This document shows, one piece after another, positions 46,701-58,174 of a stretch of DNA of 64,000 nucleotides. This stretch comes from Gonatopus flavifemur (taxonomy: Eukaryota > Arthropoda > Insecta > Hymenoptera > Dryinidae): contig JAFFJZ010000004.1 in the NCBI GenBank assembly GCA_018340375.1, forward strand, positions 34,942,001-35,006,000. The letters are read 5' to 3'. Numbering within the stretch: the stretch's first letter is position 1; each line of letters begins with the position of its first letter. A program made the position numbers and the translations under genes. Under the pieces are notes generated by a model. The model was not told where the DNA came from, did no database searches, and worked only from the letters and a program-made list of their open reading frames with translations.

Positions 46701-49700
46701 TATCGGAATAACTCAAAAACGAGGAGTTCTGGAGGAAAATGTTTCCAACAAAAGTTGTGAGATTCCGAGGGGGACATCTGATGGTGACCTTGACTTTGAC
46801 CTCGGATCTTAACTTCAAGGTCATTCTGAGGTCAACTTTCGTTCTTCGAATGGAATCCCCTCTTTTTGACTGCAGATTCAGATTTGACGTTGAAAAACAA
46901 GAAACTTTTGTCTGAATCATTCTTCCGAATTCTGCACAGATAGCGCTCTAATCGATAAAAAATTAGTTTTATGAAACACTCGTATTGCTTTCTGTGTAAA
47001 ACGACATTTAACTCTACAGTGTTTTTTTTCAGCTTCTGAGGATTACCGTCGCCATTAGAGTTACCCAATGTGCACCACGAGGAGGTTTAGCGATCAGATC
47101 TTGCAAATCTTTGTGGCCCTGGGATTTTCCATCGACCAATATTGGCAATTATGTCTATTCGTAGTACCGTTACTGCGAATTGTTGCCAAATGTATTATGT
47201 ACACAAGTACACAACAATACTTGTTTCTATCATGAACAAGAAAGGTCGTACTAGAGCATTGTTTACAAGCATAAGGGGAACGAAATGTTTAATATCCTGT
47301 ATTCATTCACAAATTCTCTTCTAAATTCTTTTCTTTTCTGGCTTCTTTTCTTTTCTCAATACCATGGATTATCCTTGGGGTGAAAAACTTGATATTCTCC
47401 TGATACTAGGAGAATGGAGATGGAATGGATCATGCACATAAGAATTGTGCACTCATTTATTATGCACATAAAAAAATTGAATTAAATTTGTTCACATATT
47501 AATTTTAGTTGTTCCTGATACGTTTGATAAATGTGCACTGATAGTCGTGCACAGTGAATTGTACGCATGAAAAAAAATGAAAAATATAAAATGTAAGATT
47601 GTGCACCTTACGTTTTGCACCTTCGGGAATATTCAATATTGTTTTTTATGCGCAAGTAATCATGCACAAAGTTCTTATTCACAAAAACTTGCGCATAAAA
47701 AACAATATTGAATATTCCCAAAGGTGCAAAATGTAAGGTGCACAATCTTACATTTTATATTTCTCATTTTTTTTCATGTGTACAATTCACTGTGCACGAC
47801 TATCAGTGCACATTTATCCAACGTATTAGGATGAACTAAAATCAATATGTGAACAAATTTAATTCAATTTTTCTATGTGCATAATAAATAAGTGCACAAT
47901 TCTTATGTGCATGATCCATCCCATGTCGGAGAATGTCGACGTAATTACGCTGCAGCATCAAGATTGTATGGAGAGAGGTATCCAAATAGACGCCAGCCTT
48001 CACTTCAGGTGATACGCTCAATAAAAAGATGAATTGTGAGAATGAATACCCGACGAGTCAGAAGGCGTTATGATGGAAAACTTATGGATGCACGCTCAGT
48101 AGCCGTTTTAGGAATGGTGCACCTGAATCCTCACATTAGTACCAGACAAATCGAGCACCAATTAGGGATCCCAAGATTAACGGGACACCGCATACTAAGA
48201 TCTGGTAAATATCATCCTTACCACATTACATTGGTGCAAGCATTAAGTGAAGATGATCTTAGACGTAGGGTTGGATTCTGTCAATGGGCCTCGGAGCAAC
48301 CGCCTGGTTTTTTCAATTACGTGATGTTTAGTGATGAGGCAACATTTCGCGGTAACGGTGTTATGAACAGACATAATTGTCATTATTGGTCAATGGAAAA
48401 TCCCAGATGGCATCGATAAGTTGACAATCAACATCGCTGGACTCTGAATGTGTGGTGTGGGATTTTGAATGGTCAGATCATTGGTCCTTATTTCTTCGAA
48501 CATACTGTTAGGAAGGAAAATTATCTGCAATTGATTCGGGTCGAATTACCAACGATGTTGGAAGATGTTGATCTCTACACACGGAACAGGATGTGGCTTC
48601 AACATGATGGGGCACCACCTCATAACACTGCAATTGTCAGAAATTTCTTAAACACATCTTACCCACACAGATGGATTGGTCGCGGCGTGCCTGGCCGGCT
48701 AGGTCTCCGGATCTCACCCCTGTGGATTTTTACTTATGGGGTTTCATCAAAGATGTAGTTCATGAAAGACCACCAACGGTCAGAGATGACATGGAACGCC
48801 GAATACGAACTGTCTGCCGAACAATTCCACGTCATGTGCTTTTGTCGTTAGAACCACATTTTCAGAAACGAATTAGGTTATGCCAACAGGTCAACGGTGC
48901 AAGTATCGAACATTTGATACGGTGAATTTTCATATATATTGCAGAGCGTTTGTCGTGGAAGATTACACACCTCTACAGTCCAGACAATCGGCCCTTTTCA
49001 GGGCCTGAAAGATGTGCAAAATCCGATCACATAACCTTCTCGTGGTGCACATTGGGTAACTCCGAAGGCGACGGTAATCCTCAGAAGCTGAGAAAAAAAC
49101 ACTGGAGAGTTGAATGTCGTTTTACACAGAAAGCAATACGAGTGTTTCATAAAACTCATTTTTTATCGATTAGAGCGCCATCTGTGCTGAATTCGGAAAA
49201 ATGATTTAGACAAAAGTTTCTTGTTTTTCAACGTCAAATCTGAATCTGCAGTCAAGAATAGGGGATTTCATTTAAGAAACAAAAGTTGACCTCTGAATGA
49301 CCTTGGAGTCGAGATCCGAAGCCAAAGTCGAGGTCACCATCAGATGTCCCCCTCGGAATCTCACAACTTTTGTTCGGAACATCTTCCTCCAAAACCCCTT
49401 GTTTTTGGGTTATTCCGATATAAAAATTAAAATGGGACACCCTGTATAACTTTCCTCAGAACTTGGAATGTCAACTTGCTGAAATTTCTCATAATGAATG
49501 ATAATATAATTGGTTGAAAGAAATGTTTTATTGACCCAGCGTTATTTCCAATTATCCTTATCCCTATAACATATCTTTCCTATAAAACTGTTTATCAACA
49601 AAAGTGATCACCACTGAATTTCAATCCATTTAGGTCATTCGTTTTTTTATGTCATTAAATTCTAGAGAAATAATGAAAAATGTATTGTTAGGAGCAATAT

Positions 49701-52700
49701 AGCAGATTCTGCATTCAAATGAATGTAATGGAATTTTTATTATGCTTCAATGGTAATGATAATTAGGAAATTGGATTCTCATTTATATTTTCATCATTAT
49801 AATTTATTGGGATATTTTTTCCCTATTACTTTCTGAGTGGATTTTCCATCTAGTTTGATGAATAAGAATCATTTGAAATCAGTATTTATCCCGTACACTA
49901 CAACCACTGATCTTCCATCAATTCACTAATATGATTTTTGACGACCATTTCTCCGCCAACTCTCCATATTCTTAAGGGAGACTCTCCCTTATTTTTACAG
50001 CTTCTATGTCTCCACTTCCATCCTACCGAAGTTCTAGATAAAGGATTAGGGGTCGTGCTGTACGGTATAACATGTAATTTATTCATAATCACCAAAAATA
50101 TCTACATGATTTTGCAACATCATAAGTGTATTGAGCAACCATTTATTTCAACATTTGCTACAGATTGATGTCTGTCTATAATTGAGGGAATACCAGCGTA
50201 CCATCCGAGTGAAGATTTTGTGTGCAAGATTTCTCTGAACTGAATGTATGAGACTGTCTGAAATTTTCTGGGAATAATCTTTGATACTTTATCAATTGCT
50301 GTACAGAGCGAGAATTTTCAATTCCGAAAACACATTTTCTTTCTCAGTCCGTAAAACTCAGTTCGAACGCCCACCGTAAATGTCTGTAAACTCCAAAGTA
50401 ATTCTGAAGGTGACTGAGAATATTCTGGATATTTCTGAAAAACTCACAATTGAATTTTCCATCGATGCACTCATGGTAAGAATATGAATATTGTATGCAT
50501 GGTGAGAATATCAAATTGTACAAATATGCATATTTTATGATTGAATTGGCCATCATAGTATCATTATGGGTGGATATGAATGACTGCATAATCCTGACTT
50601 TCCTATAGATTGTAAAAATTTCAATTATATATATACAGATCATGAGTCTTCGGTGTCCATTCTGAGATTATTGAACGTCAAGACAAAAAAACTATTAACA
50701 CTCCATGAGTTGGCAATCTATGATGCTGTATCTAAATTAAAGAGTACAGTTAGACGGTGTGAAAGAAGAAACACTGTTCTGAAAGAGAAATTGAAAGAGG
50801 TTCAAAATTTTATAAATACTAATAAATTTGAAGCATTCTTAGATTTACCTGAACCAGCGCAGAATTTATTCATTTCTCAAGTCCGCAACCGAAATAGTAA
50901 AAAATTCGGTAGAAGTTTCACTAAACAAAATAAAATCTTTGCATTAACGCTTTACGAAAAGAGTCCAGCTGCTTATAAATTCTTTGCAAGTGTATTCATC
51001 GTTCCTTCACTTGAAACATTGAGAAAATCCATAAAAACTATACCTCTGAAACCAGGAATTTGTGATAACATTTTCATCGACTTGGAAGATAGAGTTTCAC
51101 TTTTTGAAGATGAGAAAGATAAATACTGTGTACTGCTTTTTGATGAAATGGCATTGAGTCCCTCTTTGCAGTATAATTCAGTAACTGATTCTATCGAGGG
51201 ATTTGTAGACCATGGTTTTGGTGTTAAACCAGAAATTGCGGACCACGCCGCAGTGTGGATGTTACGAGGAATTAACAATGCACAACCATGGAAACAACCA
51301 ATCGTTTACACGTTTTCGAAGGGATCTACTCCATGGTATGATATTTCTCATATGTTCAAAACACTCGTTCGAAAAACCCGTGAAGCCGGATTAACTGTTG
51401 TGTCTTTTATTTGTGATCAAGGAGGATCTAATTGTGAAGCTATTAATGAATTGTTATCTGAATCTAAAATTTACGCTTCAAAACACAATATCGTCACAGA
51501 AGAGACCGTTATTTCAGTTGACGGACAACAAATTATTCCAATATTTGATCCTCCTCATCTGCTCAAATGTATTAGAAACAATTCGTTGACTAAAAATTTA
51601 AAGTTTACTTACGGGAATATTAGGGGAATAGCAAAATGGTCCCATTCAGGAGATGCGTATTTCATTGACAAAAGTCATAGTTGTATTTTGAAACTGACTA
51701 TGAATGAACTCACGGATTTTCATGTAATTCCGAATAAAATAAAAAAAATGAAAGTTAAATGTTGCTCTCAAGTTTTCAGTAACACCGTTTCTACCTATAT
51801 CAATCAAACAGCTTACAATCAAGGTAAAGGTGTTTGCGGAACGAAGCAGTTACCAGCTGGAGCTGTAGATACTGCGATTTTATTCAAATTTTTTAACGAT
51901 TTATTTGATTCTGTTAATAGTGGATTCCAGAGTAAAGGTTCACGTACCTCAAATGAAAACATTAAAGAGCCTACAGATGAGGTGATCATATGGAATAACG
52001 GTATTAGAGTAATATCCAGCATGGAGTATATCCAAAGCAAGCCAACTGATCAAACAAAACCAATAGTCCTGAAAAATTGGATTTTGACATTGCAACATTT
52101 CAAAATTTTGAAGTCACGCTTGAAAGCACTAAATTTTAAAACGTTCGTTGGTCGAAATTTTATACAAGACCCGTTGGAAAATTTTTTTGGACAAGTACGG
52201 CAACATGGTGTCCGCAATATTAAGCCTTCTGCACAACAATTTTCTGGATTTTATAAAACTTTGCTCCTAAATTCTTTTTCAAATGGCACGCTTTTTGGAT
52301 CAAATACTGAAAAAGATTCCTCTAAATGTTTGATTGGAATAGAAAATTTTATTACATCTTCCTGTGACCAGGCTAGTGGATGTGAAACTCCGATTAAGTT
52401 GAATTTAGATTTCCCAAAAAATGCTCCATTGTCAGAAACGGACTTGAATAATCTGGATAAATTCCTGGCTGAAAATTCTCAAATGACAAGAATTCGTTCA
52501 AATTGTCACATATGTGCACATAATGTGAGAGTGAAGGATGGAGATATATTACATACAATGATTCAAGTTACCAATTTATTTATCCATATTATACCTTAAA
52601 TGCATCACAAGAAAGCTGCTTTAGGAACATTATATGATTCGATTTGTAAAAAGATTAATTTTGATCTTGAGAAATGTGCACATAGTGACATTTTGAAGGA

Positions 52701-52836
52701 AGTTATGATAAAAAATTACGTTTCTAGTTTGATCTCTAAATACCTACGATGTATTAGAGATGACTTAAGAGCTCATCCTTGGAAGAATCAGGGAATATAT
52801 GATTTGAACTTTTCGATTTTTAAAAATAATCCCTGA
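40787..52836 (+). CDS. P-type (THAP9-like) transposase gene, four exons
   Basis: Exon 1, 40787-41027, is a THAP zinc finger: C4, C9 and the NVCSGHF Cys/His pair, followed by the SAIPTINLPG box. Exon 2 is 41109-41297 and exon 3 is 46304-46378. Exon 4 runs from 50639 to TAA 52597-52599. All junctions are GT-AG and all joins keep phase 1. Exon 4 has a Leu-rich coiled coil (LHELAIYDAVSKLK) and then the RNase-H-like core. Its candidates, numbered from VSILRLLN at 50653, are D164 (LLFDEMALS), D255 (FICDQGGSN), the DPPHLLKCIRNN motif near 299 and E509 (DPLENFFGQVRQHG). The same frame continues after 52599 for 78 codons (to 52836) with P-like character, so the TAA may be a premature stop. The intact protein would bind DNA by the THAP domain and catalyse cut-and-paste. 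No terminal repeats were found, so a domesticated gene is possible. Confidence 0.82.
41371..42530. repeat. Foldback unit A (about 1.16 kb)
   Basis: Begins AATCTAATTATTTATGACTA. Left-half words (TAGTTCACTTGGATCAAAG, TTGTATCTTCGTCACTCTAT) return inverted in the right half (42185-42490). Units B and C repeat the same layout in tandem. Confidence 0.8.
43114..44404 (+). mobile_element. mariner element, 1291 bp
   Basis: Flanked by TA (43112-43113 and 44405-44406). The ends CAGGTTGGTTGAAAAGTTCC and GGTTGAAAAGTTTCTGCGC (read inward from the right) match over about 25 bp with a few differences. It carries one broken transposase. Confidence 0.93.
43290..44337 (+). pseudogene. mariner transposase, broken
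   Basis: Starts MEKIEYRAVIRFFVLKG. The N-terminal double helix-turn-helix (SKRTVEFWAGEFKRG, EDDPREGRP) is intact. TGA at 43644 (former Trp after ELRMKKLFGK) and TAG near 43721 interrupt it, and a frameshift lies near 43960. The catalytic triad is still visible: D in TMDETWIYHH, D in FHQDNAPAD and D in PPRSPDLASSDYYLF, a DD34D-type spacing. Ends LLGDYIE at 44337. Not functional. Confidence 0.93.
44981..46135. repeat. Foldback unit C (about 1.16 kb)
   Basis: Third tandem unit, beginning AATCTAATTATTTATGACTA and ending with the inverted ACATGTGGTTACAAATAATT. It ends about 170 bp before exon 3 of the P-type gene. Confidence 0.8.
47364..48925 (+). pseudogene. Tc1/mariner-superfamily transposase, broken
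   Basis: Starts at ATG 47364 (MDYPWGEKLDILLILGE), is split by the insertion 47417-47927 and resumes CRRNYAAASRLYGERYPNRR at 47936. TGA after SIKR (about 48029) and TAA at 48418 are in the way. The next part reads WCGILNGQIIGPYFFEHTVR, and a frameshift near 48690 leads to AWPARSPDLTPVDFYLWGF. The catalytic Asp candidates are VMFSDEATF, LQHDGAPPH and SPDL. The layout (RHNCHYWS after the first Asp, about 34-38 residues between the last two Asp) fits a group common in ants and other insects. Not functional. Confidence 0.88.
47417..47927. mobile_element. 511-bp palindromic element, 8-bp TSD GGAGAATG
   Basis: GGAGAATG stands at 47409-47416 and 47928-47935. The ends share ATGGATCATGCACATAAG (after GAGATGGA on the left and GACATGGG on the right, read inward), and the whole element is nearly one hairpin (centre near 47675). 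Exact removal joins LILGE to CRRNY in frame. Confidence 0.92.
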
Positions 52837-55800
52837 AAATAATTAAATCATCAAATTTCAATACTTTTGTTCTTCTACTTCTTATTGAATTTGCGAAATT
52901 TGCACAAACGTCGCAAGTATTCAGTATCATTTCCGTGACAAGGAAGGATTCGATCATTTTTTCTTCGGAATTCATTCTATTATTCCGATTGATGAACTTT
53001 AATCCAAATTCACCGTTTACATTTCAAAGTGCAGAATTGCAGATAACTTCACTTGAACGTAACTTTTTATCCAATCCTAATTTATTGTTTCAGTTCTAAT
53101 GGAATTCCACTGGACGTTGGATTAAGGTATTTGCAAGTTTGGGACAGATTTTATGTATCTCAGTAATTTCCAGTTCAATTAATTTGCAATACGTAGATTT
53201 GTGTCATGTGCTCTGCATTATTCTAAATATTTCAAATTCACTATTTCTAGTTTTAAAAACAAATTGATTGGTTTGGTCCAAGATGATCTCTGGATAGAGG
53301 ATACAATGTAATATTGTACAGGACTCAGAGTGAATTATCATAAGAGTAAACTTCCATCGCCTGATTCATTAATCTGTTCAGGTATTTAATAAAGTGACAT
53401 GTGTATATAATACCTTTGATGCATAATAACATACAATATGCTGCAGTACAGTAAATTGAACGAATTTTTCAATCGAATTCAATACTCAATTCTTCTTTTC
53501 AATACATAACATTTGGTTTATCTTCAGTTACTCATCTCGAACTTGCAAGTACCTTTTTGCATTATTCTAAAAAATGTGTAAGTTTTATTTCTTTAATATT
53601 GGCATGAGAAGCGTGTTTTTTTCTTTGTTTCAGCTTATGAGTGCACGGTTTGTTTGAGTGTATATATTGTAAGAAGGTTTTGGGATCTGCTACTTGCATC
53701 CTCTATTATATCGATTAGGAGGAGGCATTGTTGATTCGAAGAAAGTGAATATCTCAAATAGTTCTGGTTGGATGGAATAACAGCACGTTGAACCTAGTTT
53801 AGTTTATGTCTATTTTTCAAATGTATTTTCATGAATGATTACAGTACAATCTGTTTATCAAAGATTTTTGTCTTCCCTATTGATCAAACTCAAGATTTGA
53901 TTTTGAACTATTACAACCATCGTACAATATATCTTGTATAAATTGATTGTACTGTCCCATATAGCACACTAGTTCAGCGAGAATTCGTGAAGAGTTCAAC
54001 TGAATTTAAGGAATTCATGTGTTCTCAAGAATTCTTCATGAACTCCTGTGTGTTAGGTACTTCATGGAAATGTACATATGTATATATTATGGTTTAATGA
54101 TCATTTATGACATTTCATGCATTTCATTCCATATGTCGAACGCGGTTTGCAAAATAGATTATGTAGTTGAGTTGACTTGACGCTTTTGGAGGGATTCGTT
54201 TCCCCTTTAGTAACACATTCAATCGCATATGTGTTGTGAATGCATGGAATCGTGTAAAGTATGTTTGATTCACTCGTTTTTTTTCCAACAGATCGTTTTC
54301 TAAATATTGCCGAAGTTTGAATCGTTTATTTAAACGAATTCACAATTAAGTATCGAAATAGGGGATTGTAATTGGTGGAACTTGAATTCGTTTCCATGAA
54401 TAATTCAAACTTCATCGGCATCTCTCTGATTAACAATCTTATTCTGTGATTTCCTTTCTAATCAGATTTGCATCAGATCCAAGTATGCATTTTGAACGTC
54501 ACCTGCAGGGGGGAGTCAGTTGGGGCTATTGCTCCATCTGAAAATCATAGTATAAATTTCCTGTAGCAGATATTTTCTAATATTTCGTATATACTCCTGC
54601 CTCAACTGGAAAAAAATTCTACGGGTGCCTATTCATACTATTTCATACTCCTACTTCCATTCAAATCAGGGTATTTTTCATTTCCTATCTCAACATCTTT
54701 TTGCAACTGGATGTTCTTTTATTTTCAATAGTAGCACAACGTGCCACTGGAACGTTTGTGAAAGGTTTATAAAACTTGAGAGAGGCTTTTGAATGCTTAG
54801 AAAACGTTCCAGGGACACATTTTGCTGTGAGGAATACAGTTCAAGTGGATTTGATTTCACTCTTTTTTTTGGTGATGCTTTCATTTACTACAACTCTTTC
54901 AAATTTTTAAACTTATCAACTGTGTTGATGTCCTTGTGTTATTTGCATCTCTATCAATTATTTGCCTTCAACATTCCTGATACTCCTATAACAGTCCTTC
55001 CCTTTCTAGTTTCTATGATTCAGATGAATCGACTATAAATCCTTTTTGCTTACTTCCTCCCAATGAAAATTCATAACCCTCCCCCGATGGAAGGAAATCC
55101 ACCACCTTCTCGTGGTTTCCATTGAGAAACGGGATATTCTATAACATAGAATACCAAGTGATTTCATTTACGCTATTTAATGGTTGGCCGTAATTGTGTA
55201 TTCATTGCTATTACAGTTGAATGGATAATCAATTTCTAAAAAGAAGAGTATTCTATCCATCTATATAGAAGATACCGTTTGCCAAGAGTGGATGATTCAT
55301 TTGTTTACAGCATTATTCAAGGAAAGATTTTTCTACAGTCTCATCGATGAATAATACCCTGGTAGAAATAAGGTGTAAGTTCACGCCAGTTCCACATTCA
55401 AAAAGCGCATCGTTGACACTTCACTTTCACCAGAGTAATGTCACCTGATTCAAATTCAGAAATTCAGTGAGTATAGTGAATTAAAATTAATTCGTTCAAG
55501 TAGAACTCTGAAAATTCGCTACAATAAAATTAAGATAATATCATATTGATGATGTACATATGAATCTCACTTCGTTTTATTTCGTGTCTATAGATTTCCC
55601 ATCCCAGATTTGAGACCATTATTGCACAATATGAATAGAGCTCCTTGGTGGAAGAGATCCAACATATTATATGATTTCTCAATCATCAAATGCACAAATT
55701 CATACTTAAATAGGGAATAGTTTGCATTGTTTGGTGAACGCGGGATCCAATTTCGTGGAGTTTTACATTCGTATACATTGAAACCTACGGGAATGACAAG

Positions 55801-56590
55801 AATCATCCATTTATCCAAGGTATTGTTAATTATTCAAAAATCAAGCATTCTACACTTCAATCATTACCATTTGTCGATTTCAGATTCAGTATGTGTAAGA
55901 ACCGAATGCAGTACGATTCTGATTCCAATTCAGACGAAGAAGGTATATCGCATTCAACTGCTGATGGAAGCTCCAAGCAACAGTGATTGAATCTGTACAC
56001 CCGAACAGCACAACTAGTTCTCAAACTGTTCTTAGAGGATATGATTTGAATGCCACGCTTTCTGAAGGGAATTCCTCAAGAGTACACACAATCATCCATT
56101 TAAATCCAAAAATAATTCCAAAAGTATGCCCGTTATGGCAGTGAACATGAAAACATATAGAAGTTCAGAAAGAACACGTAATCTGCCCAAAAGAATTCAT
56201 AATGCAGTCATATCTGAATTAATGGGGTATAAATACATTACACCACAAAACAGGCATTCTGAATTATCTCATAATTCAACAAACCTCTGTGATTAGATAT
56301 CAAGTCTCTCACAAATGTCCTATCGAGAACAATGGCGATCACAGAGTTTTTCCTACCGTTTTCTGCAAGGGATTTTTCATACTCGATAAAATCGATTAGT
56401 TCTTCCATACACGAAAGATCGTTTGTATGAATGCATTTTCACAGTCAATATCCACATATTTTGAGTTGATAGATGATTTCCTCAATTATCCACGAACAAT
56501 TCATAAATTTCTACACACTCCTCTTGTTTAGAGTTACATTCCTTTGTTGCATAAAAAAATTTCAACTTTAAAATCATATGATATGTCATT
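52837..56590. other. Long non-coding stretch
   Basis: No convincing gene or repeat boundary. 53975-54050 has AAGAATTCTT words. 55690-55985 has coding-like composition across a possible GT-AG intron (exon-like SMCKNRMQYDSDSNSDEEG near 55884), but no known family. Otherwise ordinary AT-rich sequence. Confidence 0.4.
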
Positions 56591-56591
56591 T

Positions 56592-56845
56592 CCCAATAAA
56601 CATTTGATTTCTCAAGATATGTTTTAGATATGTTTAAGATGTCTTATGCGATACTTTTAGATATCTAAAAGATAACTTTTCGTATCTTGAGATATCCTCA
56701 ACATATCTTACGTCTCTTGAAACGTCCAAGACATGTTTGAGATATCTGAAGATACGAAAAGTTATCTTTTAGATATCTCAAAGTGTCGCATAAGACATCT
56801 TAAACATATCTAAAACATATCTTGAGGAATCGAATGTTTATTGGG
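56592..56845. mobile_element. 254-bp hairpin MITE, TIR CCCAATAAACATT, TSD TT
   Basis: Starts CCCAATAAACATTTGATT and ends AATCGAATGTTTATTGGG. TT stands on both sides (56590-56591 and 56846-56847). Almost fully palindromic, made of AAGATATGTTT / TTAGATATCTAAAAG words. Related in style to 31921-33068. Confidence 0.85.
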
Positions 56846-57085
56846 TTATTCTCATATATATGTGTCTTGCACCGAACTGATTATCACATTGCATAATTTA
56901 CTTCACTTTATTAAGCACTGTCTAAATCTCGTACACGCACCTGTTCAATCAATTTATGAGAGAAAATATACTACTAATTGTATCTTGGACATTACTTTTA
57001 TTCAAAGAAGTTCACAAATTCGGGAGGACTGATGAATTCTTGTTGATCGAAGTTCATGGTATTTGTTATCAATTCTTTTGAGCAG

Positions 57086-57643
57086 CCCTGCTGAAAATTT
57101 CCGATAGAAAACGATAAGATTTTTCCTATCGATTTCAATGTGGTTTCTGAAACTTGAATTCCCAGGAAGTCTTCGTGAGTTCACGATAGAACTGTATCGG
57201 TTCTTATCGTTCTCTATAGGATTTAAGACAAATGTATCTGGTTTTATCGTGAAAATCCTATACAGCAAGTATTAGTTGTTTGAAGGAATGTAATGGTACT
57301 TTTTTGAATAAGGCTAACCTCCCACGGACCGGAATTCGTTCCGGCGGAATGACTTTGAACCAATCGCTTTCACAATTTCTTTTAGAGCGTTCTATCAGGA
57401 ATCTATAAAAAATTGTGCATTGGTTCAATTTTCATTCCGCCGGAACGAATTCCGGTCCATGGGAGGCCAGCCTAACTGGTATTCCTCCTATAGGAATTTT
57501 ACGATAAAACCAGATACATTTCTCTCAAATCCTATACAAAACGATAAGGACCGATAGAGTTCTATCGTGAATTCACGATGACTTTCCGGGAATTCCGGTT
57601 TCAGAAACCACATTGGAACCGATAGGAAAAATGTTCAGCAGGG
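57086..57643. mobile_element. 558-bp hairpin element with a nested MITE
   Basis: The left CCCTGCTGAAAATTTCCGAT and the right ATCGG...TTCAGCAGGG are inverted copies, rich in TATCG and CGATA words. A second palindrome (57311-57473) sits in the middle. Confidence 0.7.
57311..57473. mobile_element. 163-bp MITE nested in the 57-kb hairpin
   Basis: Left end AGGCTAACCTCCCACGGACC, right end GGTCCATGGGAGGCCAGCCT. Inner arms GGAATTCGTTCCGGCGGAAT pair with the inverse. GC-richer than its host element. Confidence 0.7.
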
Positions 57644-57944
57644 AGAACGGGACTACATTTTGAACTTCCATCAAGATTCATATTCACTGTCATAACGGGT
57701 AGTCTGTACGAATACTTGATGCATTTTCTATGTGTATTTCAAGAACTCCCACATGTATTCATTGAGAACTCTTAAAGAATTCTTGTGATACTCTATGTAT
57801 TTATTCAAAATACTCCATGAATTCCTAGAAATGATTTCCGTAGGTATTCTTTACTCTGAATTCTCTGCGAACGCAAAAGAGACTTGTGTGCTGTCTGTAC
57901 AGGATGTTCCGAATTTGTTGTATTTTTTATCGAAAGGTGTATCG

Positions 57945-58174
57945 CACGGAGAAAAAGCTGTTGCTGGCATAACAAACAGGTCTGTTGCTATAGCGCCTAC
58001 AAAAAAAATTCAGCTAACAAAACAAGGAAAATAATTAGCAGAACTGAATTTTTTTTCTGACATTAACAAATTTGACAATAGAACTAACGTCTCAGCTACT
58101 GGAATAAGTATTTTTGCAAGGACAACAAATTTGTTTGTAGGCGCTATAGTAGCAAACCATTTTTTCTCCGAGTG
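57945..58174. mobile_element. 230-bp foldback element, ends CACGGAGAAAAA
   Basis: Left CACGGAGAAAAA and right TTTTTCTCCGAGTG are inverted. Inner words TGCTATAGCGCCTACAAA and TTTGTAGGCGCTATAGTA also pair. Probably a relative of the CACGGAAAAA family. Confidence 0.6.

Larger units (their letters stand above)
46677..49444 (+). mobile_element. Long-TIR Tc1/mariner-superfamily element
   Basis: TA stands on both sides (46675-46676 and 49445-49446). The ends CAGGGTGTCCCATTTTAATT and its inverse continue as inverted repeats of roughly 0.4 kb (46677-47120 and 49010-49444), with moderate divergence. Without the internal 511-bp palindrome and its extra TSD it is about 2.25 kb. One broken transposase. 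Confidence 0.9.
46379..50638. other. Intron 3 of the P-type gene
   Basis: Starts GTAATT and ends ATATACAG. It contains the Tc1/mariner-superfamily element 46677-49444. The remaining parts (46379-46674 and 49447-50638) show no gene or strong repeat. Confidence 0.8.

Noticed and set aside
55588..55990. Coding-like stretches on both strands with a possible GT-AG intron
   Set aside because: No known family and no consistent frame across the intron; not strong enough to call a gene.
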